Assembly: GCF_000247695.1 (NCBI RefSeq)
Contig: NW_004624776.1
Span: forward strand, 11,177,113 to 11,241,112
From: Heterocephalus glaber
Taxonomy: Eukaryota > Chordata > Mammalia > Rodentia > Bathyergidae
Direction of reading: 5' to 3'
DNA: 64,000 bases
Shown: piece by piece, positions 50,751 through 60,405 of the stretch
How the letters are laid out: each line of letters starts with the position of its first letter
Position numbering within the stretch: position 1 is the first letter of the stretch
Position numbers and translations under genes: made by a program
Notes under the pieces: model-generated
What the model was told of the DNA's origin: nothing
The model's input: only the letters and a program-made list of their open reading frames with translations
Database searches by the model: none

Positions 50751-51839
50751 CCCCCCTCCACAATGCTTGTTAAAAACCATCTGTTCATCCGTAAGAGCTC
50801 CTAAAATGCCCATTTTTCTAGAATTGTAAGTTCACATTAGTATCTCTAGGCAAAATCTGGTTATAGGCTAAATCCTTACAATTGAAAATACTCTTCTAAT
50901 TTAAGTAGAAAATGTCCATAAGAAATGGTAGTTTATGTTTTAATTCTTCACTGAGCACAGGCCTCCAAGAAAATAATGCTATACAATTTGTAAAGTAGGA
51001 ACGTCCTTTGTAAAGATAATTACATATTTGGGGGGATTCCTCTTACTCCCCATTCAGCTCTCTGTAACTCCTATCTCCACAGGTGTTTTCAACACCCTCA
51101 AATAGAGTCAAGGTCTTACATCACAACTCACCCCACAAAGTCTGCACCTTCAGGGCTGTGTACCCTGAACTCCAAGCACTGAGTTCCTGGGAAGGCAGGC
51201 TGTCTTGACATAGCAACATTCAGCACAGGGTTTTACATGAAACAGGCACTCAATAAATATGATACAGGTACTCAATAAATATAATTTGATCATGCAAATC
51301 ATGATTGATAGGGGAGAAATTGAAGGTGTTACTGATTCCTTGGGTTCTCGTGTTATCAAAAGAATCAGACAAAAGCACCCTGGCCCACAGCTGACCCAGA
51401 GGATTCAGGAAGTGAGTATCCCACTTCTAGTCCCTGGCTTCTCCACAGCACAGGGCAAAAGGGTTGACAATCAACAGACAGACCTGATTGAAGAAGGGAC
51501 CAACACCCAGGAGGAAAGTCTAGTTATAGGACTGAAGCAATACCCTTGCAGAGGCTGGGTGAGAGACAGTCTTGGGAGACAGGCTTGGAGACAGTGAGGC
51601 TAAATGGGCACCTCCTGGGCTCCCCTGGGTTGGGGCCTGTATTCTGTTGTGGGAGATCAGGTTCAGTGGGAGTAATCATCAGAGAGGGTGGTCCTGAAGA
51701 AGAAGGCATTGAATCTGGTGTTATGTTTCATCTCTGGCACTCCTGCCAATATCCACCAGAAATCAGTGCTCTGAATTACTATAGGTAAATACAAGGGGAG
51801 CCTAATTGCCTTCACTAAAATCAGAGTCCTCTTTGTTTT
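50751..51839. other. No gene or confident repeat seen
   Basis: Mostly unique-looking. A frame at 51259-51597 (112 codons) has no recognisable pattern. A MIR-like tail (GGCACTCAATAAAT) lies near 51245. Confidence 0.4.
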
Positions 51840-53710
51840 GGTGAAAGGCTGTGCTTGCGTGGTTCCTAGGGTTTGTCACTATCTAGTTGACATTTTATGC
51901 CCCTGTTGTTACTGAATTTACTACCATAGACAAGGTAACACAGTGGTGGATGGCAATTAATTTTCTCTCTATGCTAATACCTGGATTGCCTGGAGGTCAT
52001 AAACAAGACTGTGACTCGTTCCTGAAGAATGGGGCACTGGGCCAAAGAATTTCCAAACCCTAGCACAAAAAACCAGAAACATGAAAAGACAAGGTAAAAA
52101 AAATGCCTCCAAAAACCTGCAACACCCTCAAAATCAGTACAAGGGGCAACGAGGGGGAGGAAATTATAAGCTACACAGCAGATAGGTCTGAAAGGAAACC
52201 AATGGAGGTAAAACAGTTCTGCAAGGTGCTTGGTAAATTTAGAGAAAATAAAACTAATCACATAATGATCATAATGAAACAAATATCAGCAAATCTAGAA
52301 AAGACACTAATAAACAGCTAGTAGAGCTAAAGAAAGAGATGCAAAACATGAACTTCCAGCATAGAAAAGAATGGGAGCAGAAAAATTTCCAGACATAGAA
52401 AAAGAATTTAACATACAGATAAGTGAAACATATAGAACCCTGGATAGCCACAGTCAGAAAAAAACCACTCCACATCCCATGATAATTAAAATACCAGAAA
52501 TATAGCACAAGAACAAAATCTTGAAGCAACAAAAAATCTTAGAGAAAAGCAACAAATCATGTAGAAAGGAAAGCCTGTCAGAATTACAACAAATTTCTCA
52601 ACACAAACCTTAAAGGCAAGGAGAGCAAGGAATGAAGAGTTGGAAGCTCTTAAAGAAAACAACTTCCAACCCAGAATGTTATATCCTGAAAAATATCTTT
52701 CACTGATTGAGAAATAAGATATTTTCATGATAAAGAAAACCTAAAGAAATTTATGACCATCAAACCAACACTCAAAAAAAATTCTCAAAGGTATCCTAGA
52801 AGGATACAATGCTAAGAACGCCAAAAGGTCCAATCAAATGAAGGCATCACATAGGGCTAGTAATTAAGTAAAAGGGAAAGAAGCAAAACAGCAGCAGAAA
52901 GTTAATACTATAATAGGAATAAATAAAGAACGAGAAACTAGAGACATTTATAGCTAAATGAATGCATATCGAGGCCATACTCTTAAGTGAAATAAATAGG
53001 ACACACGTGTAAATACTGAACAGTTTCTCCAGTGTGAGAAACTGAAAGTGTAAATAAGGACTAAATGATTAAACTGAATAACTGATAATTTGAAATAGGA
53101 AAAGGTCCAAAGGTGTAGGGGTGGAGGGAGGGGAAGGAGAAAGGGAAGAAGGGAAAGGAAAAATTATGAGAAAAAAAAATGGAAACAAAATCTATGTAAA
53201 TAGGGAAGGGTGGAGGGGGTGAAGGGCACACAGGTAATGGGAAAAAAAATAACTAAGATACATCATGTTCAGGTACAAGCACCCAATGATAAATGTAAAC
53301 ATATTGTATACCTAATATGTACTAATAAAAGAATAAAAAAAATTAGGAATAAGTCAGTACCTATCAATTATAACTATAATGTAAATGGACTTAACTCACT
53401 AATCAAAAGACACAGATTAGCAAAAATGGACCAAGAAATAAAACCCAATGGTATGCTGTATACAAGAAATACATTTAACACAAAAAGAAATTCATAGACT
53501 AAAAATCAAAGGATGGAAAACAATATTCCATGCAATGGGAATCTGAAAATAAACAGGAGTAATTATCCAATTTTCAGACAAAGTGGATTTCAAGCTAAAG
53601 CTGATCAAAAGAGGCAAAGAAGGACATTATGTAATGGTTAACAGAACCATTCAAAAGAAAGAGATAACAATTACAAACATACATGCACCAAATCACAGTG
53701 CACCCAGTTT
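51840..53710 (+). mobile_element. L1 5' part through the start of ORF2
   Basis: Parallel to 17830-19750 of the large L1: ACCTGGATTGCCTGGAGGTC, an ORF1-like region (52.2-52.8 kb), then CAATTATAACTATAATGTAAATGG and AACATACATGCACCAAATCAC of ORF2. It is interrupted by an L1 3' end (52923-53343) and ends against an LTR-like block. Confidence 0.75.
52923..53343 (+). mobile_element. 5'-truncated L1 3' end with 9-bp target-site duplication
   Basis: A short ORF2 end, a purine-rich tract (about 53095-53240) and the tail GTACTAATAAAAGAATAAAA. The flanks are TAGGAATAA at 52914-52922 and 53344-53352. It belongs to the same 3'UTR family as the copies at 0.66, 9.7 and 27.1 kb. Confidence 0.85.
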
Positions 53711-54470
53711 CAGACAGAAGCACCTTGGCACAGGAACCAGGCTTGTAGTGTTTTGTTTTGTTTTTTCTCAGGGTTGTAGTTTTATGCTCAGGCACAAAGG
53801 TGTAGGGAGGTAGCACATGGAACACAGAAATCCCAAGCTGAGCCAAACAAAGGAAAAAGGTGTGCAGCTTTTAAGGCATCTAGGGGTAGGCAGGGCCTTG
53901 ATCTCTGCATGTCACCTCATGTACAGATTGAGTTTTAGCTGTGCCTGCTCTCTTCCTTACGATGTCTCTTCACCATCTTAAGACTACACCTCAGAGTGTG
54001 ATTTTTACTATGTCAGTAAAAGAGAAGTAAACAGAGATTATTTTCGTGACTATTCTATAAATATGCTCTTCTCTTACCACCTGGAATTTGTTCCTTATCA
54101 TCTGGGAAAGATCTTAACTGGGTTTTGGAGAAGGGCAGATCTGCTCTGCTTCACAGGGTTTGATTTTAACGATCTTAGGGTTTTGTTTGTTGTTTGTTCA
54201 GCTTTGGCTTTTTGGTATCTCCGCCGACTCGCAGAGTCTTTGCAGGCTGAGTTGACGTCTCACGCTCCTATCTCCTACTATGTTATCTGAATTTCATAGC
54301 CTTGAAGACTGGCCCACTTTGTAACTCCTAATTCCCTCGTATGTTTGTTAATCTCATAAGTCTGAGGGATAGGTTAACTATCTCAAAAGCATGCATTTTG
54401 TTTAAGTAGCCCTTCTCTGGAGAACGTTTACTTTCCAGCTAAAGAAGAGAAAAGTACCTGCCTCAGACAG
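53711..54470 (-). mobile_element. Possible LTR of an unidentified endogenous retrovirus
   Basis: About 760 bp of non-L1 sequence follow the truncated L1. Read on the minus strand it begins TGTCTGAGGCAGGTAC. It carries TTAAAAGCTGCACACC, a TATA-like word, and AGCATAAAACTACAAC, a weak poly(A)-signal-like word. It ends near TTCTGTCTGAAACTGGGTGC. This order suggests an LTR, but I recognise no family and see no target-site duplication. Confidence 0.3.
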
Positions 54471-54693
54471 TTTTATGGAAAGAAACCAGAATATTGATAT
54501 ATACACCTGTACTCATTAATGATCCAAAAATAAGTTTAGAGACTGTTTATCTAATGGTTCAGTTTAGGAAATATTTTTGAGGATCTGCTGTGTATTTGAC
54601 AGTCCAACAGGTGGAGCCAAAGATGAATGCTGATCCATCCCAACTGGAGCTGGTTTTCTGTTGGTTTTCTGTTGGGACAGAAGTACAATGGAT

Positions 54694-54782
54694 TGGGTTG
54701 GGGATTTAGCTCAGTGGCGCTGCCACCTGCCTTGCAAGTGCAACGTTCAATCCCCGGTACCAAAACAAAAAAAAGAAGAAGA
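54694..54782 (+). repeat. ID-type SINE with 15-bp target-site duplication
   Basis: GGGTTGGGGATTTAGCTCAG through TTCAATCCCCGGTACC and an AAGAAG tail. Perfect flanks AGAAGTACAATGGAT at 54679-54693 and 54783-54797. Confidence 0.95.
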
Positions 54783-54806
54783 AGAAGTACAATGGATGAT
54801 CAAAAT

Positions 54807-55415
54807 GTTTAAAATTTTTAAATGTATTGCAATAAAAGATCTATTGCCATTAATCCTCCTCAAAATACCCCCCCTTGCTTTAATCACACTTATTCCATCA
54901 TTCTTACTACTTTCTGAAGCATTTCTGAAAGCCCTTTTTTGTATCTTTATGTGGTTTGATCAAAAATATGGTGAATGCTGCCAATGAGTGCCAGTAGGCT
55001 TGTAAAAACATTATGATGTCTCTTCGTCCACCTTATTCACTGGATCTAGCATGATGTGAATTCTGGCTCTTCCCCTAAGTCAAAATGACCATGAAAGGTA
55101 AATATTTTGAATTGTTTCAGGACTTGGAGACAGCCATGGCAGTGCTACTATAAAGACATAAAAGAGGATTTCCAGAACTGCTTTGGAAAGTGGCAAGAAC
55201 AATGGGGTAAGTGTATCAGAAGTGAAGGGAAGGGCTGGGGATTTAGCTCAGTGGTTTCACCCCTGCTTTGCAAGCACAAGGACCCCAGTTCAATCCCTGG
55301 TACCAAAAACAAAAGAGTACATTAAAAAAAAAAAAAAAAAAGAAGTGAAGGGAAGTATTTTGAGGAGGATTAATGGTGATATGTCTTTTACTGCAATACA
55401 TTTTTAAAATATTTA
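54807..55415 (+). mobile_element. Internally deleted mariner element with long inverted ends
   Basis: The right half encodes the C-terminal part of a mariner transposase in shifted frames: HPPYSLDLA (about 55030), FQNCFGKWQEQWGKCIRSEG (55170) and KYFEED (55353). The first ~75 bp and the last ~75 bp are near-perfect inverted repeats. ATGTATTGCAATAAAAGA at 54822 mirrors ATGTATTGCAGTAAAAGA read on the minus strand from 55401. CCATTAATCCTCCTCAAAAT is shared exactly by both ends. An ID SINE (55233-55340) splits it. The transposase N-terminal and central parts are missing. Confidence 0.78.
55233..55340 (+). repeat. ID-type SINE with 15-bp target-site duplication
   Basis: GGCTGGGGATTTAGCTCAGTG through TTCAATCCCTGGTACC and an A-tail. 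Perfect flanks AGAAGTGAAGGGAAG at 55218-55232 and 55341-55355, inside the mariner transposase remnant. Confidence 0.96.
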
Positions 55416-56223
55416 ACCCTTAACCACATTTTTTTATTTCCTGTTTGAGGGCATCCTGACGTGAGCGGTCTGTATAATTCCGTCTAGAATAGCTGAATCC
55501 CTACTCTTCTCTGCTGAGAACCATTCCCCTATGGCAGCCAAATCATTATCCCTTACATAGATGAATTTTTCCTAGAGCTCTAGCTAAATTCCTGTTTAGA
55601 AAAAAATCGTTTTTTCCTTTATCTCATCTTTCAAAATAGCTTGAGACTAATTTTAACAGTCTTCCAAAATATTCCACCTTTTAGAAAGAGATCAAGTGGT
55701 AAGAACAGCTTATTCATTAGGCAAAACATCATTGAATGTGAGTTTGAATTTGTAACTTTGCGTAATAGGAATTTAAAATTGCAACATATACTTGTAGCAA
55801 GAGAGCTATTTGAGCCCAAAGTTAATAGTTAAATAGTCATCTTGTCTTTCCTACTTGCTGTATTGTTTACCCCAGCCTTCCACAGATGTTTATTTAATTC
55901 ATTTCTCTAAGTAGATATTAATAAACTTCGAACTTCTGTTTGTCTTTCACTTCAACACAAGCAAAATGAATTTATTTTCTTCTGTTATAATTGATTCATT
56001 TTTCCATTATTCCAGCTTGCTTTCCATGAGTTGCATGTGAAGTACACAATGTTAGCAGGATGTACAATTTAGCCATTTGGATTTCATCCATTTCTCTAGG
56101 ACTACACTGTTTGCAACATTAATTAAATCATTCTGCAGAGTTTTAGGACAGAATCAACAACTGAGCTTTAACCAGAGGAGGATGAGTGATGGACAGAGAT
56201 TTCTCAAAGACAAATTTTGAAGC
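55416..56223. other. No gene or confident repeat seen
   Basis: AT-rich sequence without recognisable pattern. Confidence 0.4.
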
Positions 56224-56300
56224 TACCAAGTGTTGGTCAGTGGTAGAGCACTTGCCTAGTATGTGCAAGGGTGTTCAATCCCTAGCACTACAAAAACAAC
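56224..56300 (+). repeat. ID-type SINE, older subtype
   Basis: GTGTTGGTCAGTGGTAGAGC, GCCTAGTATGTGCAAGGG, TTCAATCCCTAGCACTAC and an A-rich tail. Confidence 0.75.
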
Positions 56301-56364
56301 ATAAAAACAAACAAGCAAAAACTTAAGATTGAGGCAGGGTGTGGAGGGAGGGAGAGTAAAGTGG

Positions 56365-56722
56365 GACTGTATTTGTCAGTTTGCTGTTATTATGACAAAT
56401 ACCAGAGATATAAGGTGGAAAATTTTATTTTGGCTCATAGTTTTAGAGGTTTCAGTCCATGGTCAGTTGGCCCTGTTGCTTTTGGGCCTGTGGTGACACA
56501 AACATCATGGTGGAAGCATATAGTGGAGAAAGCTATTCACCTCATGTCTGGGATGAAGAAGAGAAATAGAAAGAGATCAGGGCCCCACAGTCCCTTCGAG
56601 GGCATGCTCCCATTGACCTAAAGACCTTCCACTAAGACTTGCCTCCTAAAAGTTCCACAATAGTGCCAAGCTGAGGGGTAAGACACATGGGCCTTGGGAG
56701 ACAGTCCTCATCCAAACTATAG
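56365..56722 (-). mobile_element. ERVL-MaLR LTR
   Basis: TATTTGTCAGTTTGCTGTTAT, GTTTCAGTCCATGGTCAGTTG, AACATCATGGTGGAAGC and AGTCCTCATCCAAACTATAGC: the full antisense MaLR pattern. Confidence 0.8.
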
Positions 56723-58154
56723 CAAGGACCAAGGGAAGCTGTGCCCCCGCCCCCATCCTGAAGGTGTAGGCCATGCTCACCCTGGCTATGGTGTCTCAGA
56801 GGAAAGGCCAGCTGTGAGCAAAAATGTAGGGACACTGTTCTCTCCACATCCATCCATGCTCTAATGTTCTACCCAATATTTCAGAAGTTCTGCTACATGA
56901 GCAAAATAATGATACCCACATCTTTATTGGTTCTTCCCTCTCCACTTTTGAAGTTGGTTTAGGGCTCAGTTTCCCCTCAAAAAGGCTTCCTCAGTGCCCG
57001 GTTAGACTTACATCTTCAGATTCTCATTCTCACATGGAACTTCAACAACTTCCCACCATAACTACCTCCTGATAACTCCATGCTGCCATCTTTCATCTCC
57101 AAGGCTACTATCCCGGGGCAATTTCAGATGTTCCCTAAGTACCATGAGCTCCGGGAGATTCCAATCAGCAGGAGGCTGGGAAAGAGAAACAATAGGAATG
57201 GAGCTCCTGCCAAGACAAGTGAAGTAGCTTCTCTGCTGGGCCAGTTCTTGGAACCAGTGATCTTGAAAGGTAACCATGAGGTCCCAGGGATGCACCATTT
57301 GTGGATGCTGAGAAAAACAGAAACAGAAGAGAAACGGTTTGTAGCATTGTCTACTCTGCCTGAGCTTATTGAAGCTGTGACCCCCTTTCAAACTGTCTGG
57401 GGACTCATCTTTTGATCCCGCTGGTCCACAGCCTGCTCTCCCCTGGAAGGCCCAAGGTGACTTTCTATTCTTATTATTCACTTGATCGTAGGTTGCCTAG
57501 GACACCTCTTGAGTTAGCTTTTACATTGCATTTAAAGTTTTCCCCATGGGATATTTGATCTCAGATCCTTGACAGCAGAGGAGCCCTTGGCACCAGCTGG
57601 CAATCTAGACGTGGCTGTAGGCATAGCAAGAGTAGGAGAATCAGTTACTCTTTTGCCTGTACTGACAGTGTTAAGATGTATGGTAGGAAAGCTGGAATCC
57701 ATAATGAATAGAAAGAGCTACCTTTGTTTGAGACCATGCAAACTAGCAAGGGGAGCTAAGGCACTTGTTAAAAGATAATAGAATCTAAAATAATATTTTC
57801 CTTTAATTATTTGGACACTTTAGAGATGAGCTATCTAATTTTCTTAGTCTTTTATGTCATTTGGTATAGGTAGTGTTCTAGCTTGGATCAGCAACGTCTT
57901 CCAGAGATCCAAGTGTTAAAGGCATGGTTGATAGCTGTCATGAGTAAGCAGTCTCTCTGCCACGCACTACTGCCATTAGGTACTGCTTCACCCCAGGCCC
58001 CAAGCCCATGGTGCTAAGTGACCATGGGCTGAAACCTTTGAAACTGTGAACAGCTACTCGGCACAGTTGGGTTATAACACAAATGCTACAGGGATAGAGG
58101 GAGAATCAGAGAAGGCATCCTGGACCTGCATTTAGCAAGTCACTTTATGGGGAG
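56723..58154. other. No gene or confident repeat seen
   Basis: Unique-looking sequence. Frames of 111 codons at 57080-57415 (plus) and 139 codons at 57481-57062 (minus) overlap each other. Neither resembles a protein I know. Confidence 0.45.
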
Positions 58155-58267
58155 GGGAGTGAGACAGGGTCTCACTATGTAGCCCAGGCTGGTCTTGAAT
58201 TTGCAGAAATCCTCCTGCCTCAGCCTCTCAAGTGCTGGGATTATAGGCATGTGCCACCATGCCTAGA
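58155..58267 (-). repeat. B1-type SINE
   Basis: GAGACAGGGTCTCACTATGTA through GGGATTATAGGCATGTGCCA. Confidence 0.9.
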
Positions 58268-58455
58268 GTTATCTTTTTTGGGGTCAGGGTGTCTAGTATA
58301 TGACTTGAGTCTTGGAAGATGAGTCATTGAGCCCTTAGGTACAGAACAAGAAAACATATTTGCAATGGAGATGCAGTTTGTATCAAGGCAGAGAGACATG
58401 AAACACCCTGGAGCATGCCAAGAAAGGCAGTTTTTGGGGGAGAAACTGCTCAAGG

Positions 58456-58457
<2 letters not shown>

Positions 58458-58487
<30 letters not shown>

Positions 58488-58490
58488 CTG
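58458..58490. repeat. (TG)n microsatellite
   Basis: About 15 TG units followed by TCTGTACACTTGTGTGTACG. Confidence 0.9.
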
Positions 58491-58894
58491 TACACTTGTG
58501 TGTACGTGTTTAGCAGGGAAGGGATGATGAAACTGGAGAAGTAATAATCTTAAAGCCATGTACTATTTATATTTTACCCAGTAGATAAAAGGAAGCTAGT
58601 TGAGTTTTTTTCAGTCATGGAAGTAAAATCATTAAAGGTTTAGTAATGCTCTGCTGTAGAGAAAGAATTGGAGGGATGTTATTCCAGAGGCTGAGAAACC
58701 AGAGTCTTGCTAAGACTCCTGCCTGCCAGTCTGCATAAGAGCATAAAGACCTGGATTAAGGCAGGAGGTTTTAGAGAAAAATAGAAGACACTGACAAATC
58801 TGGGGCCATGAGATGTGAGGCGGCATGTAGCTTGGAAATGTTCCAAACACATAACTTGTTATGTGATGTTTTTGTTTTGGATTATATTCCCCAC

Positions 58895-59005
58895 CCCTTT
58901 GAGAGTGCAAGATCTTACCAGACCCACATCTTGTAGGGAACTCCCTCTCCCCTCAGGAATGTTAAGTCAGGACTCATCAGACTCCATATATGGGTTCCTA
59001 ACCTA
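58895..59005 (-). repeat. Unclassified dispersed repeat, copy A
   Basis: Read on the minus strand it contains ACCCATATATGGAGTCTGAT and GAGGGAGTTCCCTA. The same words in the same order and spacing occur on the plus strand at 61695-61805. Family unknown to me. Confidence 0.7.
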
Positions 59006-59029
59006 GCCTCTGCCCTCAACTACTGGACT

Positions 59030-59075
59030 TCAACACACACTCGCACGCGTGCGCGCACACACACACACACACACC
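59030..59075. repeat. Alternating purine-pyrimidine (CA/CG)n tract
   Basis: ACACACTCGCACGCGTGCGC and then (CA)n over about 45 bp. Mixed CG/CA alternation is the sequence class that favours Z-DNA (established property; not measured here). Confidence 0.85.
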
Positions 59076-59349
59076 ATATATATATTGGCACTTATATCAT
59101 TGGCACGTTACATATTATTGACTGGCACTTTAAGAGCTTAGGCCATAGGAAGGCTATATTCTGCTGCCATTTCTCTGAATATGCAGAGCTCAGGCTTTAA
59201 CAAGGTGACACCCTGTTAGCGTAGCGGCTACTCTAAAGCCTTGCCTGCCAATGCCTGCATCATGCAGTGGCATTAAAGGACCTCACATGTCTCCATCTCC
59301 GTGATAGTGTTCAAGCCAGTTCTCCCAAAAATCATACAAGAGAAACCTG
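59076..59349. other. No gene or confident repeat seen
   Basis: Unique-looking sequence. Confidence 0.4.
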
Positions 59350-59418
59350 AGGGGGTGGAAGTGTGGCTTAGTGGTAGAGCACTAAGCTCTGGGTACAATC
59401 CCCAGCATCCCCCCAAAA
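59350..59418 (+). repeat. ID-type SINE, older subtype
   Basis: GGGGGTGGAAGTGTGGCTTAG through TACAATCCCCAGCATCCCC. Confidence 0.7.
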
Positions 59419-60199
59419 GAGGATACCTCAACTTTTATTATTCCCTTTCCACAGAGGCTTGCTTCCATCCTAACAGAACTAGAGTTTTAACAACCTAATA
59501 TTCTAATTGAAGAGCACGTTAACAATTTTGGAGCTCATTTACTATGTGGTCAACGTACCACAATAATTGGTTTGTTCATGCTACTCTCCTCTTTAAGCAC
59601 TGTGAACTCAGAAAACATTCTCTTTGGATGGCAACAAGCTGTGTGACTTGAGAAATCATACTTTAATCTTCTCCTTATTTCTATAATATGCAACAGAGGA
59701 TCAGGAAGAGAGGAAGAGAGGAAGGGAAGGAGGATTTTGAGGCAGTTCCTGACCTGCAAAGCCCACCTATTGACATAAGTGAATCCTGGAAAAGCGGTGG
59801 TTTTTTTCTTTTTCTTACAATAAGAGAGGCTACACTTATATTTGCACCAATAAATAAAAATATTACTCATGGTTCGTGACTTTTTGTATCAGCTCATAAT
59901 GTATCCCTTCACTTCAAAAACACAGTCAATTTCATACTGTGGCAAAATACCCTAATTAGAGATATCCTGCGGTTATTCAAATCCCTTTCCTCCCCTGCAT
60001 ACCTTCCCTTCTCCCATAGCAGACTCCCTCTACAGAACCCCCTCCCTACCACATGACATCAATCAGAGTTCAGACTTAAGACAAGCATCGAGCAGTTCTG
60101 GGCTCTGGTGCAAGTATGATTTCTATAAAAAGGCATTTAGAAAACAAGGAGCAATGTTGCCATTTTGCCTTTAATGGAAAAGTGACCAGCAGTTACAGT
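59419..60199. other. No gene or confident repeat seen
   Basis: Sequence immediately downstream of the RASL11A 3' end. Nothing recognised. Confidence 0.45.
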
Positions 60200-60405
60200 T
60201 TTTTAAAAAAAGTTCTTTTATTAAAAAAAAAAATTCTACCTAACTTGTAGACAATCACTGTTTGAATTTTCAGAAATACACATACACTTGAAAACCAATA
60301 GTTTTTACAAAAATAAACTCTGAATATGTGATTAAAAAGGGAGAGACCCAGTCTTTTTAGCTGCACAAGTGCATAATAAAAAGGACACAGTTTGCCTGAG
60401 ATGGT
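60200..60405 (-). other. RASL11A 3'UTR with candidate poly(A) signal
   Basis: Downstream of the TGA the minus strand carries a canonical AATAAA at 60222-60217 and an ATTAAA near 60175. A short 3'UTR of about 200-230 nt is therefore plausible. Longer forms cannot be excluded from sequence alone. Confidence 0.45.

Noticed and set aside
57062..57481. Overlapping 111-codon (plus) and 139-codon (minus) frames
   Set aside because: Mutually overlapping antisense frames without known homology or promoter context; chance frames are more likely.
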